Assembly (NCBI GenBank): GCA_035651155.1
Contig: DASRGG010000031.1
Coordinates: forward strand, 62,001-126,000
Reading direction: 5' to 3'
Source of the DNA: CF-39 sp035651155
Lineage (GTDB): Bacteria; Chloroflexota; Limnocylindria; P2-11E
Length of the DNA stretch: 64,000 nucleotides
The notes under the pieces were generated by a model. It worked only from the letters and a program-made list of their open reading frames with translations, made no database searches and was not told where the DNA came from. Every line of letters starts with the position of its first letter. Within the stretch, counting starts at the first letter, position 1. Below, one piece after another: positions 8,754-17,236 of this stretch. Both the position numbers and the translations under genes were made by a program.

Positions 8754-11297
8754 CTAGGTCGCGATTGCCGTTGAGGCGGCTGCCTCCTTCAACACTAGAC
8801 GCAGTTTCGCGGCGTCGCCGCCTTCTCCGACGATCAACACCTTCTGCCTCCAGCGCTCATCAGCGAGATCGAGGCGCATCACGTCATCGCCGTCGACGAC
8901 GATGAACTCGATCTTGCCGAAGGCGTCGGCGTGCGCGTCCGCGTACCTGGCGAGGCCAAACGCCTTTGCGGCGGCATCGGCCAAGTCGGTCATATGCGGC
9001 TCCAGTAGGTCCACAACGACGTTGCCCTTGCGGTCACGCCGGAGCACGAGGAAGTCCGGATACTGCGGATGCTCCTCGCCTTCGCGCCAGTACGGAATGG
9101 TGAGTGACCACGGCTTCCGCGGTGGATTGCGTAGCCAGGCTACCGTCTCCTTCCGAGCGATCTCGTCGCCGATGACTCGTGTCTCCCACTTGTTGAACTT
9201 GCTCGGGTACATCCCCGAACGATCGATATACACGTGCGCCTTCCAGCGCTTCTCGGCGCTTGTGACCTGGATGACGTCGGGGTAGGGCTCGCGGTCGACC
9301 AGCTCTGACCGTGTTGCCATTCCCCGTATCTCGGCGTAGCCAGCGCGCTCGCCCTCGGGCAACGCGCTGATCTCGGCGCGCCACTTCCGTAGCCACGCCT
9401 GGGTCGTTGCCCGCGCGGATTCCTCGAGCGCTACCGGTACCGCGAGATCGCTCGCTAGGGCGATGGCCTCGAGCTTCGCTAGCTCCACGGCCGATGGATC
9501 TGCGTCGACGCGCCGACGCCACCAGCGTTTGTGGAGCCCTTCGCCAAAGCGCTTTCCCGCCTCCTCGAACTGTTCATCGATGTCCTCAGCTGCGCGCCTG
9601 AGGGTCCGCTCTTCAAGGTCGCCCTCCTCGGCGACGCCGAGCCGAACGCGTCGGCCTCCCGTCTCCACCGATGCTGCCTCCGCGATGAACCTCTGGAAGT
9701 CCTGGGCTTCCTCGCGTCTGGAATATTCCGCGTCGAGGACGCGCAGTAGGATCTCCCACGCCTCATCGGTTGCGTCCGCGTCCAGGCCATCATTGGTCAG
9801 TAGGAAGGCGAGCTTCACGAGACGCTTCACTTCACTTGTACGGCGGGACTTGGGAACGAAGTACGACGGCAAACCGGAGAGGGCCGCGAACCAGGGGTCG
9901 CTCTTCGGTGCTCTGGTCAGGTCGATGACGTCCTCGCCGCGGCGCACCTCGACCGGCAGGCTCGTGTCAGGGTCGCCGCCGGTGAGCTTCGCGACCACCT
10001 TGTCGAGGTTCTCGGGATCGTAGTGCGGCAGGAACAGCGACACACTGTTCAGTGCCTCGTCTGCCTCGATTCGCCGCGCTAGCGGCGTGCGGACCATACG
10101 GCCAACGAGCTGCGCGATCGATGTGGCGTCGAGCGCGGACCGGAACGACATCATCGTCTCCGCGGCAGGACAGTCCCAACCGGTGTTGAGGCTCGTCTTG
10201 AAGAACACGACGCGGACGTCAGGGTCGTCGACAACCTCGGAGGGATTCAAGTGCCGCAGTTCGGCGTCGCCAATCGTGGCGGATCTGCCCTCTTGGAAGG
10301 CGTGGGCGAACGCGCGCGGAGGCAAGAGCTTCGATGCATTATTGCCGACCGACCTCCGGATGGTTTCGACGCACTGCTCGAGTTTCGTCTTGGTGAGCTG
10401 CTTCGCGGTGCCATCCTCGACCTGCACGACGAAGATTGGTCGCACAACTGGGTCGCCGCTGCGTGCGCAGAACTTCTCCCAACGGTTCCAGCTCGCGTGC
10501 CACGCTTCCGCCGCCTGCCCCAGGAGCGTGTAGTCGCTGGTCTGCGCGCGCTTGGGGTGGCGGATGTCGATGAACTCCTTCAGGAGACCCGAGGCGCGCA
10601 CGTCCTCTGACGGCACCTCGATTGGGCGCTGCACGCGGCCTGTGGTACCGATGACACGCTGGAAGCGCTCAGGCGTCGCCGAGATCCCAGCGATGAGCGG
10701 AATCGGTGGCAGCCCGTCTGGGGGGCTTCCCTTGATGAACTTCTGCACGATGGTCGCGGCTTCGTCGCGCGCGGCGGGCCGCTCGACCGTACCCCGGTGC
10801 GCCTCGTCAATGAAGAGGAACAGCTCGTGGCCGTGTCGCGCGACGGTGTTGGCGAGTGCCTGCCAGATAGTGAAGTTCCGCTCGTCTCCGGCCTTCACGA
10901 GCGTCGCGTCTTTCCCCAGTTTCTGGATGTTCAGGAAGTAAACGCGGCCGGGCGCGAGCGCCTCCTCGTCGAAAGCTGAACCGATAACGACGAGGTCCGC
11001 CGGCCCCAGCAGCGAGCTGGAAGCGAGCATCTTCTTCCGCGTTTGCTCGTTGAGCTCCGGCTGATCGCTTAGCCACAGGAAGGTCGCATCGCGCCATGCC
11101 GGTTGCGTGTTGTCACCCTCGAGGATTCGCTCGATCACGGCGGTCGCGATGAGCGTCTTCCCGGAGCCGGTCGGCGCGGTGAGCCATGCGGCCTGCGCGC
11201 TCCGCGGTGACTCCTTCACCTCCTGCGACGCGCGCCGCAGGGCCGCTGTGAACTGCTCGACCGCGCGCTCCTGGAAGTCCTTAAGGAGAATCTTCAT
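8754..11297 (-). CDS. res: Type III restriction enzyme, Res (R) subunit
   Basis: An 847-residue superfamily 2 helicase-nuclease. Walker A is TAPTGSGKT near residue 40, the Walker B box is FIDEAH near 163, motif III is ISATPERF near 205, and the C-terminal helicase motifs include SLNTGWDCPAAE and QLVGRMVRTP. The far C-terminus has a PD-(D/E)xK-like nuclease signature: YPDFLVL near 745 followed by VVDLLEPH, where the last catalytic position reads H instead of the usual K. With Mod it would translocate or diffuse on DNA after recognising an unmethylated asymmetric site and cut downstream. It starts with ATG overlapping the mod stop (ATGA at 11294-11297), so both are made from one transcript. Confidence 0.88.
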   Translation of the reverse strand: MKILLKDFQERAVEQFTAALRRASQEVKESPRSAQAAWLTAPTGSGKTLIATAVIERILEGDNTQPAWRDATFLWLSDQPELNEQTRKKMLASSSLLGPADLVVIGSAFDEEALAPGRVYFLNIQKLGKDATLVKAGDERNFTIWQALANTVARHGHELFLFIDEAHRGTVERPAARDEAATIVQKFIKGSPPDGLPPIPLIAGISATPERFQRVIGTTGRVQRPIEVPSEDVRASGLLKEFIDIRHPKRAQTSDYTLLGQAAEAWHASWNRWEKFCARSGDPVVRPIFVVQVEDGTAKQLTKTKLEQCVETIRRSVGNNASKLLPPRAFAHAFQEGRSATIGDAELRHLNPSEVVDDPDVRVVFFKTSLNTGWDCPAAETMMSFRSALDATSIAQLVGRMVRTPLARRIEADEALNSVSLFLPHYDPENLDKVVAKLTGGDPDTSLPVEVRRGEDVIDLTRAPKSDPWFAALSGLPSYFVPKSRRTSEVKRLVKLAFLLTNDGLDADATDEAWEILLRVLDAEYSRREEAQDFQRFIAEAASVETGGRRVRLGVAEEGDLEERTLRRAAEDIDEQFEEAGKRFGEGLHKRWWRRRVDADPSAVELAKLEAIALASDLAVPVALEESARATTQAWLRKWRAEISALPEGERAGYAEIRGMATRSELVDREPYPDVIQVTSAEKRWKAHVYIDRSGMYPSKFNKWETRVIGDEIARKETVAWLRNPPRKPWSLTIPYWREGEEHPQYPDFLVLRRDRKGNVVVDLLEPHMTDLADAAAKAFGLARYADAHADAFGKIEFIVVDGDDVMRLDLADERWRQKVLIVGEGGDAAKLRLVLKEAAASTAIAT

Positions 11298-13399
11298 GCG
11301 AACTGATCCACGTTCACGCGGAAGCTGCGCAGGTAGTCTCGATAGAGCATCGACGGCTTGATGTGCCGGGGTAGGCGCGCGCTCATCTCTGCATACGTCG
11401 CCTCGGAGTCAGTGATGAGCCAGACGCGAGTGACCTCCGGATGCTTCTTGAGCTCCTCGGCGAAGGAGCGGAAGTGCTTCTCGTCGAAGAGGACGCCGTA
11501 GCGGGCGCCGTCAGGCAAGCTGAAGGCCAGCTTCCGCTTCTTGTCTCGTGGACCGGTCGCGCCCGCGGCGAGCCACACCAACGGCAGCAGCCCATCGTCA
11601 CAGCGGCCGAGATCGACATCATCCGGGTCCACGTAGTTCAGATCGAAGAACTCGACGTTCTCTTTGAATCCGGCGATCTCCTTGGGCAGCGTCTTTCCGT
11701 CCGCACTCACGCCCTTGATCACAGCCTCACAGCGTGGCCTGGTCACCTGCTCGAAGATGCCCTGCGCCTCGAACTGCGGGTCGCCGCGGTAGTGACCTGC
11801 CGCGTACAGCTTCCGCGCGCTCTCTGCGTCGACCTCGTTGTTCGTCACCAGAATGCACTGCCGCGCGCCACCATCCTGGGCATTGAGAAGGGAGACTGAG
11901 TGCAGGGTCGTGCCTGAGCCCGCGAAGAAGTCGAGCACGATGGCATTGGGCCGATTGCCCACGATCGCCGCGATGCAGTCCCGCACGGCGTGGACCGACT
12001 TCGGGAACGGGAACTTCCTACCTCCGATCAATGTGCGGAGCACATCTGCGCCGTAGGCGCCGGCATCATGCGTGGTGCGGTGCCAGATCGTTTTGATGTG
12101 CCTGGACTTCGGTGCGGTGTATCGCACGTCCACGACGTTCCGCGTCTCATCGCGCCCGACGATCTCCAGCACGCCCGAGGCGATTTGCTCTTGCGCGGTG
12201 CGCGCGAGGTACGAGATGCCCCAGGTGCGCCGCTTCGCGTCGTACTCGCCGAGCGCCACGTAACCGAGGTCGATGAGCTTCTTCAGCGTGGTTGGTCCCA
12301 CGCCCCAGTTCCCCAGCGACCCATCTCGGCGCACTGGCCACGCCGGAGCGAGACCACGGTTCTTGCGGTCGAACACCGGCTTCTCCGTAACCGGCAACAG
12401 CGGCTCGCCGACATCGACGACCGCGCCGCGTTTCGGGTCGACGAGCACGGGGTAGAACATCTTCTTCCGGTCCTCGCGCCGCGAGTTCGTACCCGACCGC
12501 AGCAGACCCTTCCAGCGCGGGCGCCGCCCACCCTCGTCATCGTCCTCCTCGTCGCTGAGCGGCGTCAGGAGGTCGTCGCCGATGCTGCCGACCGCGCCGT
12601 CGCCCATGAAGGTGAAGAGCGCGTATTCCTCGACGCGCGAGAACCGCTCCTGAGTCACGCCCTTCGGATTCACGACGATTGAGACCATCTGTCGGTACGC
12701 GTCCTTGAACACGTCCTCGAGGAGCATCCCGAGGTGGTGGAGCTCGTGCTCGTCAATCATCACGATGAGAACCCCGTCAGGTCTCAGCAGGCGCTTCGCG
12801 AGCTCCAGGCGCTTCTGCATCATGCTCAGCCACTTGCTGTGACGCCAGACGTCGTTCGAGTCGACGTAACTGTTGTTGTATCGCCAGTCGCGCGCGCCGG
12901 TGTTGAACGGCGGGTCGATGTAGATGCAGTCGACGCGCCCTTCGAGCAGGTGCACGAGCAGCTGTAGCGCGTGGAAGTTCTCGCCATTGATGACGGTGTG
13001 GTACGGCCGGTCAGCACCGCCCTTGGAGACGTGCCCTACGGAACGAAGCATCGGGTAAATCGGTTCGCCGAATCGCTTCACGACAAGGAGCTCGCTCGCC
13101 GGCAGACGCTCCCGCTCGCCCGCGCGCGGCTGTTCACGCTCGTCCGTCGGTTCGAGCTCGGCGCCCTGCCCGTTCAGGCTGGCGACGCGAAAGAGCGCGC
13201 CGCCCTCGAGGTCTCTGCGGCGCTGAACGAGCGATCCCACGCGCACCGGCACGCCGGCCAACGCCGTGGTCTCGGGAATGTGCTCCTCGAAGACCAGGCC
13301 GAACCGCTGCTGGCGCTTCAATTGGAGGACGGCCGCTTGCAGTTCCTTGCGCAGCGCGGCGTCGTCGATGCGCTCAATCAGGTCGTCGAGTCGCGCCAA
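11294..13399 (-). CDS. mod: Type III restriction-modification methyltransferase (Mod)
   Basis: A 701-residue adenine-specific DNA methyltransferase that also supplies site recognition for Res. The catalytic motif IV is YIDPPFNTG near residue 159 and comes before the AdoMet-binding motif FFAGSGTT near 455, the order of beta-class enzymes. The long segment between them is the target recognition region. A TTG start at 13399 fits the typical N-terminus (LDDLIERIDD, then an Ala/Leu/Gln-rich helix). Two small genes lie just upstream on the same strand and may belong to the same transcription unit. Confidence 0.88.
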   Translation of the reverse strand: MARLDDLIERIDDAALRKELQAAVLQLKRQQRFGLVFEEHIPETTALAGVPVRVGSLVQRRRDLEGGALFRVASLNGQGAELEPTDEREQPRAGERERLPASELLVVKRFGEPIYPMLRSVGHVSKGGADRPYHTVINGENFHALQLLVHLLEGRVDCIYIDPPFNTGARDWRYNNSYVDSNDVWRHSKWLSMMQKRLELAKRLLRPDGVLIVMIDEHELHHLGMLLEDVFKDAYRQMVSIVVNPKGVTQERFSRVEEYALFTFMGDGAVGSIGDDLLTPLSDEEDDDEGGRRPRWKGLLRSGTNSRREDRKKMFYPVLVDPKRGAVVDVGEPLLPVTEKPVFDRKNRGLAPAWPVRRDGSLGNWGVGPTTLKKLIDLGYVALGEYDAKRRTWGISYLARTAQEQIASGVLEIVGRDETRNVVDVRYTAPKSRHIKTIWHRTTHDAGAYGADVLRTLIGGRKFPFPKSVHAVRDCIAAIVGNRPNAIVLDFFAGSGTTLHSVSLLNAQDGGARQCILVTNNEVDAESARKLYAAGHYRGDPQFEAQGIFEQVTRPRCEAVIKGVSADGKTLPKEIAGFKENVEFFDLNYVDPDDVDLGRCDDGLLPLVWLAAGATGPRDKKRKLAFSLPDGARYGVLFDEKHFRSFAEELKKHPEVTRVWLITDSEATYAEMSARLPRHIKPSMLYRDYLRSFRVNVDQFA

Positions 13400-13483
13400 C
13401 CGGAGCTATCCCTCCCGAACGGCAGTCCGCGCCCCGCCGCCAAGAGGATATTGGGACGGGCGGGCCGGAGACCACCGCATGTG

Positions 13484-13645
13484 TTACGAGCGCCCGAGTT
13501 CGGGACCCACGGCAGCGATCGCGCACAGGATGACGCCTGCCGTGTGCAGGTCTCTCCAGTTGCGGCTGGTCGCCCCATGTATCGCGACGAGGGCAAGGGC
13601 CGTCATGCCGGCGAGCTGCACGTAGCTCCATTCCTTCCTGCCCAT
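13484..13645 (-). CDS. Tiny membrane protein upstream of mod
   Basis: 53 residues. The ATG at 13645 is preceded by an excellent purine-rich ribosome binding site (GGAGGGAGGTGGTGAG), the main evidence that it is translated. Two hydrophobic stretches (about 10-20 and 33-45) suggest one or two short membrane passes. It lies 16 bases after the preceding gene and 84 bases ahead of mod on the same strand. No family is recognised. Confidence 0.5.
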   Translation of the reverse strand: MGRKEWSYVQLAGMTALALVAIHGATSRNWRDLHTAGVILCAIAAVGPELGRS

Positions 13646-13661
13646 CTCACCACCTCCCTCC

Positions 13662-14174
13662 TCAGCGTCCGCTCTTGGACCCGAGATATGCAGCGCCGAG
13701 CACGATGCCGAGAGCGCCAAGCAATAGGAGAAGCTCGGTCTGATCGAGGCCCTTCATCTGTGGGCCGACGAGCACCGATGTGAGGCCGCGCCCACAGCTC
13801 GGACAGTGCCCGGTCACCAGAACGTCGACACCGCTCACCGGCTTGCTGCAATGCGGACAGGGACCAAGGATCTGCCCGGCCCGTTGCGCGAGCGTCTGCA
13901 GGCTGCGCTCGCGCTCTTGGAGTGACGAGAGCGCTGCGTTCGCCTCGGCGAGTTCAACGCGCGCAGTCGAGAACTCGCGGTCCTGTTCGGCGATCCGCTC
14001 GCGCAGCTGGTCCAGCGACGCGGCGTTGGACACGGCTTCCAGGCCGCGCTCGAGGAGGTCGACGACGGCCGCAGTGAGCGTCATGCCGCGCTCACTCGCG
14101 TAGGCCTCGACCTGTATCTTCAGGCCGCTGGCGATGCGGGCGTAGACGACGGCCGTCGGGCTGTCAGCAATCAC
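13662..14174 (-). CDS. RHH-like, coiled-coil, zinc-ribbon membrane protein
   Basis: 170 residues from GTG 14174; the longer in-frame extension to 14294 would read through the intergenic inverted repeat. Residues ~5-45 resemble a ribbon-helix-helix or CopG-type segment (YARIASGLKIQVEAYASERG). A coiled coil covers ~50-95. A zinc ribbon at ~103-128 has CPHC and CPSC pairs. A hydrophobic helix at ~143-162 ends the protein. The combination suggests a membrane-tethered sensor or regulator. It is first in a possible four-gene unit with the tiny membrane protein, mod and res. It is divergent from 14282. A role in defence is inference. Confidence 0.6.
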   Translation of the reverse strand: MIADSPTAVVYARIASGLKIQVEAYASERGMTLTAAVVDLLERGLEAVSNAASLDQLRERIAEQDREFSTARVELAEANAALSSLQERERSLQTLAQRAGQILGPCPHCSKPVSGVDVLVTGHCPSCGRGLTSVLVGPQMKGLDQTELLLLLGALGIVLGAAYLGSKSGR

Positions 14175-14176
14175 TA

Positions 14177-14196
14177 GCGATAGCCTAGCATATCGC
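14177..14196. promoter_or_regulatory. Inverted repeat in divergent promoter, candidate operator
   Basis: GCGATA, eight bases, then TATCGC form an inverted repeat starting two bases upstream of the GTG of the RHH/zinc-ribbon gene. CTAGC occurs twice within 14174-14189. On the minus strand TATGCT could serve as a -10 box with a very short leader. The repeat is well placed for autoregulation by the neighbouring RHH-like protein; this is inference. Confidence 0.4.
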
Positions 14197-14281
14197 AAGT
14201 CCAGGCTGGGAGAGTTGGTCGGGCAATGGGTCCCGAAGGCGTCGGCTTGTGCCCGACGGCAGAACGTGCTAACAAAGTCGC

Positions 14282-14899
14282 ATGGACAAGCCACCGACCT
14301 ACAAAGCGGTCTCGGAGGAAATCCGGGCCATCTTCCCGGTCCTCTATCGCGCGTTCGAGGAGGCGACGGCCAAAGCGAAAGACTACTTCGTCAATCAGGG
14401 CCGTCCGATCGACTGGCAGCTCTACCCGGATCTCGTTCGGTACGAGGCTAAGGTCCTGCTCGTCCGGGCGGGCCATGACGCCCAATACGAGATGGAGGAG
14501 CTCTCGCGGAACGGGCTGATGGCGGTGTTCTTTGGGTACCCGACGCGGATCCGCAAGGCGGACAACGGAACGGTCCCGCTGCCGGGGAATTCCCAGCCGT
14601 ACATGGGCCATTTGAATCAGCAGGCGTGGCTTTCACTCGATGGCGAGCGCAAGTGGAACCTCATGGCCCTTTGGGACACCACGACCCTCGGCCTCCTCAG
14701 CTCCATAAAGCTCGCCCTGACCGCATCGGCGACGAAGACGAGCGTGGAGAACTACTGGATCGAGACAATCCCACATCCAGCCGCTGCTCAGCAGCCTCCG
14801 ACTCCACCGGCTGAAGGAAAGACCGAGGTCGAACGCGAAGACATCGACATTGGGCCTGCCGCGTCCGAGCGGGACGAGCGGGCGGACGAAGGCAAATGA
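14282..14899 (+). CDS. Uncharacterised partner of the XRE-ImmA/IrrE protein
   Basis: A 205-residue soluble protein with no motif I can name. Residues ~1-150 are helical, with several conserved-looking aromatic positions (DWQLYPDLVRYEAKVLL and NGLMAVFFGYPTRIRK). The C-terminal ~40 residues are acidic and disordered. Its TGA overlaps the ATG of the next gene (ATGA at 14896), so the two are translationally coupled. The pairing with an XRE-metalloprotease suggests it is either the target or the toxin controlled by that protein. This is context only. Confidence 0.6.
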   Translation: MDKPPTYKAVSEEIRAIFPVLYRAFEEATAKAKDYFVNQGRPIDWQLYPDLVRYEAKVLLVRAGHDAQYEMEELSRNGLMAVFFGYPTRIRKADNGTVPLPGNSQPYMGHLNQQAWLSLDGERKWNLMALWDTTTLGLLSSIKLALTASATKTSVENYWIETIPHPAAAQQPPTPPAEGKTEVEREDIDIGPAASERDERADEGK

Positions 14900-16032
14900 T
14901 TTGGGGGGATCGGGTTCGGCTGGTCCGCGAACTTCGCGGACTCACGCAGAGTGACCTAGCCGAGCAGATCGGCATAAGCCGCGTGACCGTCGCACATATC
15001 GAGACCGGTCGCGCGCAGCCATCGGACGCGGTCGTTGAGACGTTGGCGCTGCGGACGGGGTTCCCGCCGGCGTTCTTCCGACAGGGACCGGTGCCACAGC
15101 TACCGCTGGGGTCGCTGCTCTTCCGAGCGAGACGTGCAACGACCAAGTGGGAATTCGCGCAGGCGCAGCGATACGGCGAGCTCGTGTACGAGTGCGCCGA
15201 GACTCTTGCCCGGCGCCTCTCGCACAGTCCCGCAATCCGGCTCCCGCGATTTGCGCATGACCCCACGGGCCGGCTCACCCCTGCGTCATCGGCCCAGGTG
15301 ACGCGCGGGGCGCTCGGATTCTCGCCGGTCGCCCCGATCGGGAACCTCGTCACTGCCGTGGAGAAGGCGGGCGTGTTCGTTCTGGCGCTTCCGACGAGCC
15401 TCGAGAAGCGTGACGCGTTCTCGACCTGGGTCCAGACCACTGAGGGTCTGCTGCGTCCGCTAATCGCGCTCTCGACCCGCGTCCCGGGTGACCGGCTCCG
15501 GTTGAGTCTCGCGCACGAGTTGGGGCACCTCGTCCTTCATCAGGAAATGGCCGGCACGCTCGATGAGATCGAAGAGCAGGCGCGACACTTCGCGGTCGAA
15601 CTCCTGATGCCGCGAGAGGCAATGGTCGTTGAGATTACCCAGCCCGTGACGCTCACCAGCCTCGCCGAACTCAAGCCCAGGTGGGGCGTCTCGATCCAGG
15701 CGTTGATCATGGCGGCACGCGACTACGACTTGGTGACCGACCGTCAGAAGCGATATCTCTTCGAGCAGCTCGGGGCGATGGGCTGGCGGACAAGTGAACC
15801 GATCGCCATCACTCCGGAGAAGCCGCGGACCCTTCGCAGAATGGCCGAGATCGCGTTCGGTGAGACCGCCACCGCGGAGCGCCTCGCAGAGGCAATGAGC
15901 ATTCCGGTACCGCTTGCACGGGACATCCTCGATGCCCACGCGGCGAAGTCGGAGATGCCCGCGATTGGCGGCCCCAAGCCGGACACGAGGAAGGTCGTGC
16001 ACTTCACGCCGCGTCCGCGCGCAGTTCCGTAG
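14896..16032 (+). CDS. XRE-family regulator with ImmA/IrrE metallopeptidase domain
   Basis: 378 residues. An XRE helix-turn-helix occupies ~5-60 (GLTQSDLAEQIGISRVTVAHIE). A zinc metallopeptidase of the ImmA/IrrE type follows, with HELGH near residue 209 and the third-ligand region EEQARHFAVELLMP about 20-30 residues later. In ICEBs1 and in Deinococcus, proteins of this family cleave a repressor after a signal and so switch on a response. Here sensor, DNA binding and protease are in one chain, coupled by ATGA overlap to the unknown 14282 protein. That layout fits a regulated toxin-antitoxin-like or abortive-infection module (inference). Confidence 0.82.
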   Translation: MIWGDRVRLVRELRGLTQSDLAEQIGISRVTVAHIETGRAQPSDAVVETLALRTGFPPAFFRQGPVPQLPLGSLLFRARRATTKWEFAQAQRYGELVYECAETLARRLSHSPAIRLPRFAHDPTGRLTPASSAQVTRGALGFSPVAPIGNLVTAVEKAGVFVLALPTSLEKRDAFSTWVQTTEGLLRPLIALSTRVPGDRLRLSLAHELGHLVLHQEMAGTLDEIEEQARHFAVELLMPREAMVVEITQPVTLTSLAELKPRWGVSIQALIMAARDYDLVTDRQKRYLFEQLGAMGWRTSEPIAITPEKPRTLRRMAEIAFGETATAERLAEAMSIPVPLARDILDAHAAKSEMPAIGGPKPDTRKVVHFTPRPRAVP

Positions 16033-16111
16033 CAGTCCCTCATCCGGAGTCCTGCGCGGGTGGTGCCGCCTCAGGACCGGTGAGCAGTCCGACGAAAGGG
16101 GTACCACCACC

Positions 16112-17236
16112 GTGGCGAGGCATCGCACATTCAACGCAGACCGCTTCCTGGACAAATTCGAAGGCAGGGAACCTCTGCTTCGCGGGTACGTGGGAATCTG
16201 GGACGGTCACCTGCAGGTGGATGCAACGAAGCTGGACGTTCCCCGGTTCAAGGAGTTTCTCGTCAACGGGGATGGTGACGGCAAGGACGAGCTGCTCGAG
16301 GGGCTCTATCGGGCGTACGACCTTTCGACAGAGCGCGGCCATGAGGATCTCGTCGCCGCCTGTCGCGCTTATCCGGACTACGACCCCGACCCCCAGGGAG
16401 AGCTTCCCGTCGAGTGCCTCAGCCTGAAGGTGCGCTCTGAGAATGAGGACGCGTTCAACCTCGCCTACGACCGGAACACGCTCTGGATCGCCGAGCGGTT
16501 CTCGATCTTCCGAGGGAGCAAGGCGAAGGCTATCGCCGATGTTCCGGCGGCAGCCGACCGGTTCCAGCTTAAGCTCGCAGAGCTGTTCCAGGAGGCCAAG
16601 AAAAGCGACCGCGTCCTGGTGCGTCAGTACCAGGAGGGCCCGTACACCAACTTCATCGTCTACCACGAGAAGCGCACCACGGTTGAGCTCATCTTCAAGG
16701 GGACGAAGACCCGACCAAAGGTGTCGCCGACGGTGCTGCGGCCCGCCCAGCAGGACTTCATCAGCTACAACCGCGAGACCGGGCAGGTTGAGATCGAAGC
16801 GCGGTTCGAAAGTGAACAGGCCGCGCTGCGTAAAAGCTTCGGCGAGTGCTGCCTCGGGGATGGGGACTTCTTCGAAGGAACTGACGCGGCGAACCGGATC
16901 GATTTGGCGAAGATTGCTGAGCCTGACTTCAGCATGGATGTGGACGACGAGCACGCAGCCGCGCTTGTCGAACTGCAATTCAACCTCAAGCAGCAGCACG
17001 CGCCATCGTTCCTCGTCCGCTCCAAGAACGTCCTGGAGACCTTGGACCGCAACTACCTGCGCAAACGGATCGCGGGGGCGACCATCCGCCGGGCCGTGTT
17101 CAAGATCACCTTCCCCGACGACCGCCGCGGCAAGCGCGTTGAGCTGGCGGGGACCAACACGGTGAAGTTCAGGCGAGCCACGCACGCCGACGAGGTCTTC
17201 CGCTATCTGACGAACTGGGGCGTCCTCATTGGCTGA
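16112..17236 (+). CDS. Uncharacterised protein, first gene of a two-gene cassette
   Basis: 374 residues from GTG 16112, with an AAAGGGG element about ten bases upstream. No known motif is visible: no Walker box, nuclease triad or zinc ligands. The protein is soluble, alternating alpha/beta, with an acidic N-terminal third and a basic C-terminus containing RKRIAGATIRRAVFKITFP. It overlaps the next gene by eight bases. The cassette sits in the cargo block with restriction genes, and its base composition is like that block. I cannot assign a function; anti-phage defence is a hypothesis from location. Confidence 0.65.
   Translation: MARHRTFNADRFLDKFEGREPLLRGYVGIWDGHLQVDATKLDVPRFKEFLVNGDGDGKDELLEGLYRAYDLSTERGHEDLVAACRAYPDYDPDPQGELPVECLSLKVRSENEDAFNLAYDRNTLWIAERFSIFRGSKAKAIADVPAAADRFQLKLAELFQEAKKSDRVLVRQYQEGPYTNFIVYHEKRTTVELIFKGTKTRPKVSPTVLRPAQQDFISYNRETGQVEIEARFESEQAALRKSFGECCLGDGDFFEGTDAANRIDLAKIAEPDFSMDVDDEHAAALVELQFNLKQQHAPSFLVRSKNVLETLDRNYLRKRIAGATIRRAVFKITFPDDRRGKRVELAGTNTVKFRRATHADEVFRYLTNWGVLIG

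Noticed and set aside
14175..14294. N-terminal extension of the RHH/zinc-ribbon protein
   Set aside because: It would read through the divergent promoter region and the inverted repeat, and the added residues have no pattern. GTG 14174 starts right at the conserved-looking segment.
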